This document shows, piece by piece, positions 53,301 through 60,303 of a stretch of 64,000 nucleotides of DNA. The notes under the pieces are model-generated. The model did no database searches and was not told where the DNA came from. It saw only the letters and a program-made list of their open reading frames with translations. The position numbers and the translations under genes were made by a program. The first letter of the stretch is position 1. The number at the start of each line of letters is the position of its first letter. The stretch comes from Mytilisepta virgata (taxonomy: Eukaryota > Mollusca > Bivalvia > Mytilida > Mytilidae): positions 10,124,001-10,188,000 of the forward strand of contig CM051508.1 in the NCBI GenBank assembly GCA_028015205.1. The letters are read 5' to 3'.

Positions 53301-56300
53301 AATGTGTCAGTAGCTTAATTTTACCAAATTTGGTTGTATTACTTAGAGATGCAGTTACTTTAGTCATCAACAGTATATATGATGTAAAAAAGATGTAAAA
53401 GTCGTACAGTACAATATATGTTCAGGTAGAATAGAGATCAAACCTTTATATAAATAAATGAATTCTTTCGAGAAAGATGTGTTAATATGAAAGGTGTTTT
53501 GGACTTCAAATCTCAAGGCAAAATGTCTTTCAATACCTAAATTCATATATTACTGAACAAGTGAAATCCGTAGACTCCAAAAACAGTCGCTAGAACTGAG
53601 GACAGGGGGCCTTGATACACTTGCATGTGCTTAGGGACGAGATCAAAAGTTCAATGTAGGTTAAAAAACTTAATTCACATAGTTTTTTCACTGACCCCCC
53701 CCCCAAACACCCCCTCTTAACTTAATTTGGGAAAAATTGATTGACCAATTGGGCATATGCTTTGAGAGTATACTTTTTGTATCATGGGTCCTGTTTTTCC
53801 CCAATGTATGTTTGTTCTGTATATTGACTTGGACTTCACTTGAATCCGTATTTTTCAATCCGAAAGTCGATGTCGGATAACAAAACTTGCAGCGACTTCA
53901 AACCCCCACCCCCAAACTATTTGAATTAAATTTTTTATCCTCCATTGAACTTTTGATCTCGTCCCTTATATAATAACTGTGTTTTTATGTTGTTTTATCC
54001 TGCAACTACGCCTGCAGCTGACCATTATAGCCTGCCCAATATTGTTTTCGGGCCAGTAGCCCCATACAGTCTAATAAATGGTACACTTGCATTTTGCACT
54101 GCGTTCAGGTTCACAGTGTTTATGACGTCGTGTTTCCCTAGATTACGCGCCAAAAACGGGCCTTCGAATCAGCTATAAATGTTCCATTTCCATGCCCTTT
54201 TTGCTCCAACAGATAACAGTTTCGCGTTCCTGTATAAAAACAATATATGTACATTGTCAGAAAATATAAAGTCTATTTGTACTCGCCGGGAAACGGGCGA
54301 GAAATGCTCAGTGAACCTCGCATTTCTACCCGTTTCTAAGACTCGTACAAATAAACTTTATATTTTCTGACAATGTATATATATTGTATATTTTTTTTGT
54401 TGTGCCTTTGACCCTTTATTGGGTACAACAGAACAAGAAAGAATTTGATTTGATGTTATAAAACTTGGTTATGAAGAAAAGAGTAAAGCAAAAAAGAAAT
54501 CTCAATTACTCGAATCCGTCTTTACTTTATTTGTCTTTTTTGTTTTACTTCGCGAAATACATATTTTATAACAACATGTAGGAAATTAATGGCTAGAATG
54601 AATCAAGTTGAGCCCTATGAAAATCTCATTCTTCGAAGTGTGTTGTTTTATTTACACTAGCTGCCATTAACCTACCCACTGCGGACTTGTAAATTGGTGC
54701 CAAAATCAACATTTCGGTGTAAAACTCCAGAGATCAGATAAAGAAGATAATTCTTTGATAAAAATAATGCACATATCATCTTATATCAACATGAAAACTG
54801 AGCTGTTAATTAAGATAACTATTAAATAAATTATCTTTTAATTAAGGGAAGCCAAGCTCGCCAACAGATACTCTTTGAGCTTTTGTTTTATTAAAAACAT
54901 TCGATAAAAAAGAATGTTTGTAATGAATTTACAATGGCTTGTGTATTATGAGTTTGCCTTTGAAGTTCTCATAACATTTTTTAGTTTTTTTAGAAGTTTG
55001 TAACAAGGAAACGATTAAAATGTACATTTCTGACAAAAAGGAAAAATTTATCAGAACCTTGTGTAACATATTTATTTACATTTTCTACTATGTAAAAAGT
55101 GTATAAACAGCACAAAAATAAATAATAATCATAAGAGTACATGAATCGATATTAAATTGGACATATTTGTCATAATGTATAACATTCAGAATTTTTTTTT
55201 TTCATTTTTGATGTTTTCACATGAAACATTATGTACACATCATGTAAGGAAGGTTAAAAGTTCATAAAATGAAATAAATGATCATTGTTTTTTTTTTTAT
55301 ATAAAATACCTTAGGTATAAATCACATTCGGAATTCAAAATGGAAAAAATTGACCTAGAAAAATTCGATTATGATTAATTTATTATGTTTTACGCCACTT
55401 TCAGCCAAATAGGTTACACTGTCGCTACCTCACAGAACTCATCTAAAATAGACTCAAGACTTCAACGATAGTGCCAAATTCCGATCAATGTTGAGCACCT
55501 GGGTTCACTCCTGGTTTTTATAGGATTTCGTGTTGTTCATTGTTTTTCAGTTTCAGTGTTAATTTGTTGTGCTTGTAGTTGTTCATTTGTTGGATTACGT
55601 TTTTTGATTTGCTCCCTAGGTATATTTGTCCTCTTTAAAACAAGTCACATAGAAGTGGGGTGATATGTTTTTGGTGGTGGGAAAAACAGTGATTTTTCTT
55701 AAATTGGGAAAATTGAGCAAAACATTTTGGGCAAAAATTTTAAAGAATTTTGAAAAATGGCAATCTTTTTAGAGGAATTGGGAAGATCACACCCCTTGTC
55801 ACCCCCTGCCATAGAACCATCCCCTTCATCAATTAACTCGACAACATTGATGACATAAATCTTCGGTTGTGTAATATCGATCATCAGACAAATGATTCAT
55901 TGTAGGAGAATCCAGTATGAAATTCTTTGTTCTGTTAAAAAATCTGTTGGTAGACCAATTAATTCAGTTCTTAAAAATTGAAAAAAAAGCTTGTGAGTCA
56001 GGGAAGGGTTTTGAATTCGACCGTCCTTCCCGAGTCTAAGGCGAAAAGCAAATTTTAAGGCAAAGGCTTAGAGATCTCTCCATTTTCACGTAACGGTTAC
56101 AGTATTATTAGAGTGATGAACTTTGATATTTCAATCTCCCCTTGACTTCAATAATTATATAAGTAAAAAAATAATTCGTAAAATTGTGACATCTTGGCAT
56201 TGATTTTCATACACAAAAGCATAGAATACTTTATTGGGTCAATCAAGGGATAAAATACATGTATGATCCGTATTTACTTCATGTAGCACAGTTTGGTAAA

Positions 56301-56597
56301 CTTGCCAAAAAAGGAATCAGCTGAAATAATTCGAACCAACATCCCGTTGCATGTGCTTTGGAATAATTTCAAAACATGTCTTCTATAAAACATATGGAAT
56401 TTTAATATGAACTGAACCTAACATAATAAATTATGTAAATAACGTTATAACTTACCGTGTTTAATATCCAAATTGTTAAGATTATCAAAATTCCTATGAA
56501 ATTGATTATCTATAAAATCATCTTGTACTTTCACTTTGAACTCGTGTGACCTAATAATCCTCAATATACACAACAGGTATACGACTAATCCGTTCAT
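21183..56597 (-). CDS. Type I transmembrane ADAM/ADAMTS-like (M12B reprolysin) metalloprotease, 18 exons
   Basis: Assembled from 18 GT-AG exons (listed separately); coding length 2802 nt, 933 residues, frame open across every junction. Order: signal peptide (1-18), cysteine-free prodomain, RRKR furin site (208-211), reprolysin domain with HELGHSLGAQHD (373-384; zinc His 373, 377, 383, catalytic Glu 374) and Met-turn (Met398), ADAMTS-type cysteine-rich region (431-536), two six-cysteine PLAC-like modules (537-586, 587-635), transmembrane helix (641-661) and a 272-residue cytoplasmic tail. All catalytic residues are present, so an active cell-surface zinc endopeptidase is expected. Substrate unknown. 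No TSP1 repeat or EGF module is seen. Family assignment rests on motifs and remembered family patterns. Introns carry many transposable elements. No frameshift seen. Confidence 0.9.
21942..22890. other. Intron 17, AT-rich part
   Basis: No exon is needed for frame here and none is seen. A short poly-T/AT-rich segment and no clear repeat. Confidence 0.6.
22895..24060. repeat. Degenerate ~31-bp minisatellite split by an insertion
   Basis: Repeats of the type cctaaaatgtcattgaaaac-aatgtattc run from 22895 to about 23310 and resume at about 23958-24060. Unrelated sequence (23312-23957) separates them. Confidence 0.65.
23312..23957 (-). mobile_element. Interspersed bivalve-type repeat inside the minisatellite
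   Basis: The block ending ttgtctctttgacacatttc (23920-23955) is shared, as reverse complement, with 27725-27800 and 63590-63655. It interrupts the minisatellite. No ORF; family unnamed. I recall this end as common in mussel genomes, but that is memory, not a search. Confidence 0.55.
24170..24405 (+). mobile_element. tRNA-derived SINE, family 2
   Basis: A tRNA-like head (gcctgggtggctaatgatca; gattTCGAATctc near the B box) is followed by ccgaaggtcggtggttctct, a central block resembling the Meta-SINE domain, and an AAACAAAC-type tail. Partial copies lie at 59395-59525 (+) and about 50590-50700 (-). Confidence 0.7.
24549..24685 (-). CDS. Metalloprotease exon 17: transmembrane helix
   Basis: Residues 636-681. 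The helix is about 641-661 (ILIGVSVPVVIIAVVCGILVY) followed by the stop-transfer cluster RRRR. Acceptor TTTGTAG, donor AAG|GTAAAA. Confidence 0.9.
25062..25208 (-). CDS. Metalloprotease exon 16: second PLAC-like module
   Basis: Residues 587-635, again six cysteines with ECCHSCA, plus a sequon NKT. Symmetric phase 1-1 exon of 147 nt, so it looks like a tandem duplicate of exon 15. Acceptor TTTTTTCAG, donor CAG|GTAAGA. Confidence 0.87.
25586..25607 (+). repeat. Poly(C) tract, 22 nt
   Basis: Uninterrupted C run in intron 15. Other C or G runs of about 9-19 nt occur near 29571, 38350, 38810, 43199, 47764, 51629 and 60482. Confidence 0.9.
25900..26746 (-). mobile_element. tRNA-derived SINE, family 1, copy 3, split by a LINE fragment
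   Basis: The body matches at 25900-26015 (ending aggaagacatgtaac) and again from about 26565 to the tRNA-like head at 26746. About 550 bp of foreign sequence lies between. Confidence 0.7.
26084..26364 (+). pseudogene. LINE ORF2 C-terminal fragment with frameshift
   Basis: Plus-strand pieces LLIEIGRYNKALRHEECVKI and, in another frame, YNEVEDEIHFIIKCSKYN resemble the zf-RVT-like C terminus at 8731 and 40571. A frameshift and stop near 26165 break it. It sits inside the SINE at 25900-26746. Confidence 0.65.
27720..27800 (+). repeat. Partial copy of the 23312 interspersed repeat
   Basis: gggaatgtgtcaaagagaca, then acccgaccaaagagca and aaggctaccaatgggtt, match the reverse complement of 23860-23955. 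Confidence 0.65.
27963..28112 (-). CDS. Metalloprotease exon 15: first PLAC-like module
   Basis: Residues 537-586, exactly six cysteines in the pattern C..C..C-Y..CC.SC (RTCDQVV, TECYRE, LRCCASCAK). This resembles PLAC modules. Symmetric phase 1-1 exon of 150 nt; acceptor GAACTTCAG, donor CTG|GTTAGT. Confidence 0.85.
28190..28475 (-). mobile_element. tRNA-derived SINE, family 3
   Basis: The minus-strand head has an A box (tagtctagtggttaaggcg) and a perfect B box (ggttcgaatc) with tRNA-like spacing. The body runs down to tctccaccaataaaatt. Acceptor-stem pairing is poor, so it is not counted as a tRNA gene. Confidence 0.65.
28651..28950 (-). mobile_element. LINE 3' end with GAAA-type tail
   Basis: On the minus strand, an open frame of about 50 codons (28775 to about 28945, ending EEGKLSALLSM and a stop) is followed by a 3' UTR, AATAAA and an (AAAG)n tail at 28651. 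This is the layout of a 5'-truncated LINE copy. It ends just before exon 14. Confidence 0.5.
28968..29019 (-). CDS. Metalloprotease exon 14: end of cysteine-rich region
   Basis: Residues 520-536 (WCLNGVCSYSDRAAATP). WCLNGxC is the usual end of the ADAMTS cysteine-rich region. Acceptor TTTTACAG, donor CAG|GTAAGT, ends in phase 1. Confidence 0.87.
29690..30480 (+). repeat. 146-bp tandem repeat, four to six units
   Basis: The block gacaaagtcactgaa recurs at 29711, 29857, 30003 and 30149, each 146 bp apart, with aggtgtcagactggcatgta in each unit. Units after 30250 are diverged. Lies in intron 13. Confidence 0.85.
30605..30700 (+). repeat. GCCGTC repeat followed by a gtctcgc/gcgagac hairpin
   Basis: A short (cgccgt)n run precedes an inverted pair tgtctcgctt / ggcgagaca at 30660-30696. 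It follows the 146-bp repeat and is probably the end of the same interspersed element. Confidence 0.55.
32045..32145 (+). repeat. 29-bp minisatellite
   Basis: Units of the type ctaaaggacagacggacgtg-aaagacggc repeat about three times. Lies 3' of exon 13. Confidence 0.65.
32202..32321 (-). CDS. Metalloprotease exon 13: cysteine-rich region
   Basis: Residues 480-519 (EHYEGDFRKMCGLMWC to CASKH). The acceptor TTTTAAAAG|GAA was chosen because the nearer TTTTAG breaks the frame. Donor CAT|GTAAGT. Confidence 0.85.
32990..33134 (-). CDS. Metalloprotease exon 12: disintegrin-like/cysteine-rich region
   Basis: Residues 431-479, containing LPGEIYSADEQCLRVFG, the pattern of the ADAMTS cysteine-rich region (ADAM_CR_2 type). 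A glycosylation sequon NGS follows. Acceptor TTATTTCAG, donor AGA|GTGAGT. Confidence 0.88.
33176..33246. repeat. Perfect 25-bp inverted repeat (hairpin) beside exon 12
   Basis: Arm ccagtgtttacccaacatgc+tatat is repeated exactly as reverse complement at 33222-33246 with a 21-nt loop. It lies in intron 11 about 40 bp from the exon 12 acceptor. Confidence 0.9.
33560..33775 (+). repeat. 32-bp minisatellite, about 6-7 units
   Basis: Unit atgaaatggttatggtgctt-aatttaaagggt, seen with one- or two-base variants. In intron 11, ending about 40 bp from exon 11. Confidence 0.9.
33817..33975 (-). CDS. Metalloprotease exon 11: third zinc His and Met-turn
   Basis: Residues 378-430. Begins SLGAQHDGDKNGC, completing HExxHxxGxxHD, then FYIMAAS (Met-turn), then NPWRFSSCSVNYF. 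Acceptor TTATTCAG, donor TGC|GTAAGT; ends in phase 2. Confidence 0.92.
35005..35110 (-). CDS. Metalloprotease exon 10: HELGH zinc-binding helix
   Basis: Residues 343-377, including GAVCAPDSLSIMEES and VAAHELGH. The active-site helix with two zinc His and the catalytic Glu ends at the splice junction. Acceptor TTTTTCAG, donor TAG|GTAAAA. Confidence 0.93.
35125..35510 (+). repeat. 46-bp minisatellite, about 8 units
   Basis: Unit gtgtaatcctataggcactt-gtcgtatctctaaacaaggacaagga, somewhat variable. It begins within 20 bp of the exon 10 acceptor, in intron 9. Confidence 0.9.
35735..35825 (+). mobile_element. Possible tRNA-like SINE head
   Basis: ggctaggttggtagagtga (A-box-like) and aggttttgaacccc (B-box-like) have tRNA-like spacing, but no cloverleaf forms. 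Weak. Confidence 0.3.
36023..36060 (-). CDS. Metalloprotease exon 9: short catalytic exon
   Basis: Only 38 nt, residues 330-342 (RYSLSSGQSANLE). Needed for frame between exons 8 and 10. Acceptor GTTTTTACAG, donor AAG|GTAACA. Confidence 0.85.
36498..36631 (-). CDS. Metalloprotease exon 8: catalytic domain
   Basis: Residues 286-329 (ATSTWTESLKVQDRV to DHAMLLTR). The chosen acceptor is ACACAG|G. A second in-frame AG six nucleotides upstream would add Thr-Gln. Donor TAG|GTAAGA, ends in phase 2. Confidence 0.83.
37763..37872. mobile_element. Foldback/MITE-like inverted repeat
   Basis: aaggattgaccgtaatttt at the left is matched by the reverse complement aaggattgactgtaatttt at the right, continuing as ggtctatgaagaaataat/agtctattcgaaataac. 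Lies in intron 7. Confidence 0.7.
38528..38599 (-). CDS. Metalloprotease exon 7: catalytic domain
   Basis: Residues 262-285 (MDGRYRSISPTFMSIVF to IIISE). Phase 0 at both ends; acceptor TTTTCCAG, donor GAG|GTAGGT. Confidence 0.87.
39562..39896 (-). repeat. Interspersed AT-rich repeat, copy 2
   Basis: Reverse-complement match to 62951-63314 and 8088-8385, with both short termini (taggccacat, tgtggcctta). Lies in intron 6. Confidence 0.7.
40571..41191 (+). pseudogene. LINE ORF2 C-terminal fragment, frame intact to the stop
   Basis: Open from a stop at about 40568 to 41191, about 206 codons. Contains KLRISDHDLEIEKGRYYKI and RICKICKTIEDESHFILKC (zf-RVT-like CCHC), homologous to 8731-9363. RT and endonuclease are missing, so it is a 5'-truncated copy. 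A 3' UTR with AATAAA follows to about 41330. Orientation is opposite to the host gene, in intron 6. Confidence 0.75.
42537..42794. mobile_element. 258-bp MITE with 5-bp target duplication
   Basis: Inverted termini gtcatcctcccaagtcag / gtcatcctccgaagtcag extend through tgtatccacgttcgtt on both sides. The flanks are GAAAA at 42532-42536 and 42795-42799. No transposase. Related relic at 7193-7264. Lies in intron 6. Confidence 0.8.
42990..43083 (-). CDS. Metalloprotease exon 6: catalytic domain
   Basis: Residues 230-261 (HWYDKSTATTQA to FYAFVING), the helix after the first strand. Acceptor CTTTCAG, donor GGG|GTAAGT, ends in phase 0. Confidence 0.88.
43084..44946. other. Intron 5, nothing further recognised
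   Basis: AT-rich, one G tract near 43199. Short ORFs (for example 44524-44871, 115 codons) have no motif or splice support. Confidence 0.55.
44947..45043 (-). CDS. Metalloprotease exon 5: furin site and start of catalytic domain
   Basis: Residues 198-229. Encodes RRKR (208-211) followed by APTYHVEMLFVVDFSIYK, the conserved first strand of reprolysin domains. Found by asking which segment restores frame between exons 4 and 6. Acceptor GAATTTCAG, donor ACA|GTAAGT; ends in phase 2. Confidence 0.88.
45044..46087. other. Intron 4
   Basis: Contains a (TA)n run near 45095 and, at about 45820-45960, a degenerate relative of the family 2 SINE. No exon is needed or seen. Confidence 0.5.
46088..46253 (-). 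CDS. Metalloprotease exon 4: prodomain
   Basis: Residues 143-197, beginning YGTFHFEKDEYILEY, similar in style to ADAM prodomains. Acceptor ATTTTAG, donor CAA|GTAAGT. Ends in phase 1. Confidence 0.85.
46709..47160 (-). mobile_element. Probable LINE 3' end with AATTTG-repeat tail
   Basis: On the minus strand tgttggattttaaatcaata-aag is followed by four to five AATTTG repeats. This resembles the 3' end at 8603 (TGGATTTTA..AATAAA then TTAG repeats). The upstream extent is uncertain. Confidence 0.5.
47161..47992. other. Intron 3, remainder
   Basis: One G-rich tract (47764-47790). No exon, RNA gene or mobile element recognised. Confidence 0.5.
47993..48070 (-). CDS. Metalloprotease exon 3: prodomain
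   Basis: Residues 117-142, phase 0 at both ends (acceptor AATTACAG, donor ATG|GTAAAT). Contains a possible N-glycosylation site NNT. Confidence 0.85.
48071..49371. other. Intron 2
   Basis: AT-rich. Nothing recognised apart from short ORFs without support. Confidence 0.5.
49372..49577 (-). CDS. Metalloprotease exon 2: prodomain
   Basis: Residues 48-116. Acceptor GTTTCAG, donor GAG|GTATGT. The split codon G|AT joins exon 1 in frame. It contains DHISVVLLDHHLHKR and no cysteine. Intron 1 is about 6.9 kb. Confidence 0.88.
49725..49928. mobile_element. hAT-type MITE, copy 1, with 8-bp target duplication
   Basis: Inverted termini cacaggggcccgacttctgg+atatttatttct are exact on both ends. Target duplication TTTCTTCC occupies 49717-49724 and 49929-49936. 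The 204-bp element has no transposase. Lies in intron 1. Confidence 0.88.
51935..53053. mobile_element. 1.1-kb foldback element with arms of GCGAAAAC-type subrepeats
   Basis: Each arm (51935-52285 and 52684-53053) holds, in mirror order: a terminal head tatggtggccggttaaggcc, a TTTTCGCG run, a small palindrome (cgcccatcatattatatagg+gcg), a reversed run of GCGAAAAC with GCGAAGTCG variants, a second internal head, and another run. The central ~400 bp is AT-rich and unrelated. TCATGT flanks both sides (51929-51934, 53054-53059), a 6-bp target duplication. No real ORF; the long open frames are by-products of the repeat. Lies in intron 1. Confidence 0.85.
53060..54240. other. Intron 1, middle part
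   Basis: AT-rich, with a short C run at 53695. No gene seen. Confidence 0.5.
54241..54386. mobile_element. Foldback/MITE-like inverted repeat
   Basis: Left caatatatgtacattgtcag and aaaatataaagtctatttgt; reverse complement of the right arm is caatatatatacattgtcag and aaaatataaagtttatttgt. Arms of about 45 bp, centre GC-rich. Confidence 0.75.
54390..56455. other. Intron 1, part next to exon 1
   Basis: AT-rich, no exon or mobile element recognised. Confidence 0.5.
56456..56597 (-). CDS. Metalloprotease exon 1: start and signal peptide
   Basis: Encodes residues 1-47. The start is MNGLVVYLLCILRIIRS, a typical signal peptide, and the donor is G|GTAAGT. A TATA-like element lies 60 bp upstream and no other ATG with a signal peptide is near. 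Ends in phase 1. Confidence 0.88.
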
Positions 56598-56655
56598 TTT
56601 GTCAAATTATTATTAACAAGTTTCGCCTACACGTGCAAGCAATATTGTCTGTTAC

Positions 56656-56663
56656 TAAATATA
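56656..56663 (-). promoter_or_regulatory. TATA-like element of the metalloprotease gene
   Basis: TATATTTA on the minus strand, 59 bp before the ATG, would place the start of transcription near 56626-56631. An E-box-like CACGTG lies at 56630-56635. Confidence 0.4.
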
Positions 56664-56756
56664 GAATTTCACTGCACTGCATAGATCGGTGTGTTTCTCG
56701 AATATCCACACTTTGCAAATCATATTTATTCAATTAGTTATCACACACGATATCAG

Positions 56757-56764
56757 TGACGTCA
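56757..56764. promoter_or_regulatory. Perfect CRE palindrome TGACGTCA
   Basis: Full CREB/ATF consensus 160 bp upstream of the metalloprotease start codon. Position is plausible for regulation, but binding is not shown. Confidence 0.35.
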
Positions 56765-57216
56765 TCGTGGTCATGGCGTATAAGTCGATAGATCATTGAA
56801 GCAAGAAAAAGTAACATTTGGTAATGTTATTTTCTCTCCTGGATTCATTATATAGCAAGATAGATTGAAACCGTATTGACCAATCAGTATTGATTTATCT
56901 GTATACTTCCTGTTATTAACTTAATAATAAGCTCATTTAGCAAAAAAAAAAAAAAAATCTAATATAGATCTATTCACAATCACAGAGAATTTGTGGCATA
57001 GTTAGATCTGAGTTTTAAATTAATTGTATCAATTATTTTATTAATATAACATTAAAAATATAGTGACATTATTTGCATAATTACATTATAGCCGAATTTA
57101 GTTTGACTAAACTTACTACAAGTCCCTCCCTTAAACTGCACTAATATTTTCTAATACCGTTATTTTGTGTTTACGCAATATTAGGGTCTTGTGGCGGTTA
57201 TATGAGAAATAATTAT

Positions 57217-57347
57217 AAAATCGTAAAAAACAACAATCAAACTAAAAAGTTAAAAATACCCAAAGTTTCGACCAATATGGTCTTGATCACGAGAATGGGT
57301 ATTTTTAACATTTTAATTTGATTGTTGTTTTTTTACGACTTTATATT
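57217..57347. mobile_element. Foldback/MITE-like inverted repeat
   Basis: aaatcgtaaaaaacaacaat-caaactaaaaagttaaaaatac and the reverse complement of the right arm agtcgtaaaaaaacaacaat-caaattaaaatgttaaaaatac pair over about 45 bp. Confidence 0.7.
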
Positions 57348-58443
57348 TGGTTTTGTCCGACTTGTATATTTTATACATTTAAGTCGTTTTATGCCCCCTT
57401 TGACAGCTGGCCATTTCCATTTATCTTCCTTGCTTTCTATTGTCGTATGAGCTGTTTCGCAACATACTTAGCATATTGTATAGAGCTTTCCCCAGAAATT
57501 TGTGAAGGCATGGTATATTTCGTATTTTGAGGGCACTCAATGGTTTAAGCACCCCACCAGTATATTTATCAAAACCTGCAACAAACTGCCTTCAACCTAG
57601 TTTGATGCTGTTAAAGTGTCATAAAAGTGTCCCAACACAACAGAGTACATGATTAAATGCAAATCAGTTTCAAAAAGGTAAGATTAAACTAAAAATTGGA
57701 GGTTCGGCTACCTGGGGGCGCATTGTAAAATTCATGATGACAGCATGGTGCTTGAAGATGGAGGCATGGTGCAGCGACATGCTAATTTAGTCTAGGGAAA
57801 CCTCTATTAAATGTACCACACCCCTTGTGGGACCATTCTAATGGAAATAAAAGTTTCTGAAGTTTGTATTTCCTATATAACATTAAGTACCATAAGTACT
57901 TAATTAAATACTAGTACATTAATACTCTAAAGACATGCTTATGTATCCATTGTGTTTTAGTCATCACTAGAATTATTACGCTGATTATCAAAGGGTCAAT
58001 CAATGTTCTAATAGACCTAGTACATTGTATATAGCGTCATTAACTTTAAATTGAATGGTACTGCAAGGAACATGTTCATTGTACTTAAACAATATATTTT
58101 AGACCCTTCAATTACATGTATTTATGACACATCTGTAATTTTAAGAGTCTTGGCCATTCAAACAAATGGTTGAATTTTGTAATAAACAATTTGAATATAA
58201 TACGTTGAGACTCAAACTTCTAGATTTTTGGACTTGATAGGGGGAATTTGTTAAAAGGAGAAAGCTTTATTCGAGAATAGGATGAGCTAGATGATTACAT
58301 GCGTCGCCAACAGCGAAAGCAGGTCTAGTAATCACTTGACTCCGTCTGCCCGTACGCCCGCTTCATAATGTTGAGTTGTAGCATGTAAGCAATATTTGGA
58401 TCATTCGTGCAGCCAATAGTTTAAAAAAATTCAACAATATACA

Positions 58444-58587
58444 ATTACGGCCCTCTGACGAGGGAGATATCCAAAATGGTCAACCCTGTTGTAGGGTTAT
58501 TTCCCCCGAGGACTTTAGCCCGAGGGGAATAACCCTCCAACAGGGTTGACCAATTTGGATATCTCCCTCCTGAGAGGGCCGTAACTG
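58444..58587. mobile_element. Foldback element with GC-rich arms
   Basis: ttacggccctctgacgaggg-agatatccaaaatggtcaaccc at left and, reversed, ttacggccctctcaggaggg-agatatccaaattggtcaaccc at right; arms extend through agggttatt. About 60-bp arms. Confidence 0.8.
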
Positions 58588-59394
58588 TTTTATTATACCG
58601 ACAAATATTTTTGTGTAACATATCGATTGTGAGGGTTATTCACCTGCGGGGAATAATAGGGTTATTCATCGGACAAATGAATTTTGTCGAGGTTATTCCC
58701 CGGCACCACCGATTATAATGAATTATTCTGTATCATGTGATCATTTATTACCCAATAGATTTATTTAATTATACTGTAAGGTATAATAATACTCACGACA
58801 CTAGAAACAGTTTCGTGAAAGTTTTCTTGGCTTCTACAGAAGGGAATAATTTCATATTTTGTCTGCAGATACATAAGGTTGAGTTGTAGCGTGTGAGCAT
58901 TTTCTTCATCTGAATTGCATGTTGCAACGAATGTCCAGACCGGGTTATAGTCTTTTATTTTATCTTTCCGTGTTGTTGCTTCAGGTGGTATAAGAAAGAT
59001 AACTCTAGGGCAAAAGGAGCTGTATGAAAATGTCGAATTAAAAGTTTAGTTAAATCTGTTGTTTTTTGCATTGACCAACTAACAACGTTTGATAGAAAAG
59101 TATGAAATTGCATTTACAATGGTTATTCTTTTATTTGACTGGGATGTCTACCTTACATTAGTCTTATAACAAGTAGGACTTCATGCTGACATTTCATTTT
59201 ATGAAATGCGACAGCTTTATAGTAATAAATGAAAAATTGTAAATAGCCTCACGAGATCCTATGCTATAGGAATAAATTCCCATATGATTATTTGTTTCGC
59301 ACAGAAATACCAGATTTCACCACTTTTTTTCGAGGAGAACACAGATTTTCTTTGTGGAAATTCTCGTTGTCTTAAAATGATTTGAAGTATTTAA

Positions 59395-59525
59395 ACATCT
59401 TTTTCCTACCGAAGGTCGGTGGTTCTCTCCGGGTACTCCGACTTCCTCCACCAATAAAAACTGGCCGCCGCGAAATCGCCAAATGTGCTGAAAACGGCGT
59501 AAAACCCCAACTAAACAAACAAACA
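59395..59525 (+). mobile_element. tRNA-derived SINE, family 2, 3' part
   Basis: cctaccgaaggtcggtggtt, the Meta-domain-like block and the aaacaaacaaac tail match 24280-24400. The tRNA head is missing. Confidence 0.65.
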
Positions 59526-59639
59526 ATAAAAAATCTTTTTTCAAAAAGGGGAGGGGGGTTTTCTAATTACAATTTCGGACAAAAGTACATGTACTGACGC
59601 GGTTTCACAATATCAATTTAAAGTGTGTTCCAGTGCCGT

Positions 59640-59927
59640 GTCAACCATTAGGTGCATATCAGGACGAGAACATGTTGATATAATATAATGTGAACCCTGC
59701 TTTGTACTAGACCGACTCGCTGAGCCGGACTTTTAACGTACATATCGTACATATCACCCCACCCGGACACATTATACTGACTACGAGCCAACCAGTCCTT
59801 TGCTCTATACTCCTAGATGCCAAGTGCTTGGCAGCAAACACAAATTTTAATGTCTTTGGTTTGACCCGACCGCGGATCTAACCAGCGACCTTCCGCACTC
59901 GAGTCAAGCACGCTACCACGAGGCGGT
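59640..59927 (-). mobile_element. tRNA-derived SINE, family 1, copy 4
   Basis: Same body and head as 20390-20730, with a few deletions. Confidence 0.7.
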
Positions 59928-60084
59928 CTAATAACATATATATATATATATATATACCAACACAAGGTTATCTGGATACGTACGTATATTTAAGACAAAG
60001 AGGACAGGATAAAATTTATTTATATATTTTGTTTCATGTATATTTTCTAGGTTCATCAATATATTGAAAATAGACATGACAGAG

Positions 60085-60303
60085 CACAGGGGCCCGACTT
60101 CTGGATATTTATTTCTTTTTTATTTATATTTTTTTTGGTCTTATTTCATAATTACTTTTAATAAACATTTACTATAACAACGAATATTCTGGGTGTATTA
60201 TCAATGTGCTTTACCCTATCCAGGTCCTTATACTAAAAAATCCTAGGACAAAAAATATAATAAAATAAAAAAGAAATAAATATCCAGAAGTCGGGCCCCT
60301 GCG
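60085..60303. mobile_element. hAT-type MITE, copy 2, with 8-bp target duplication
   Basis: Same termini as 49725-49928 (one mismatch at the right end, cccctgcg). Target duplication TGACAGAG at 60077-60084 and 60304-60311. The interior is in inverted orientation relative to copy 1. Confidence 0.88.

Noticed and set aside
57318..57530. 70-codon hydrophobic ORF upstream of the protease gene.
   Set aside because: It begins in a foldback arm, has no splice or promoter support and is AT-rich by chance.
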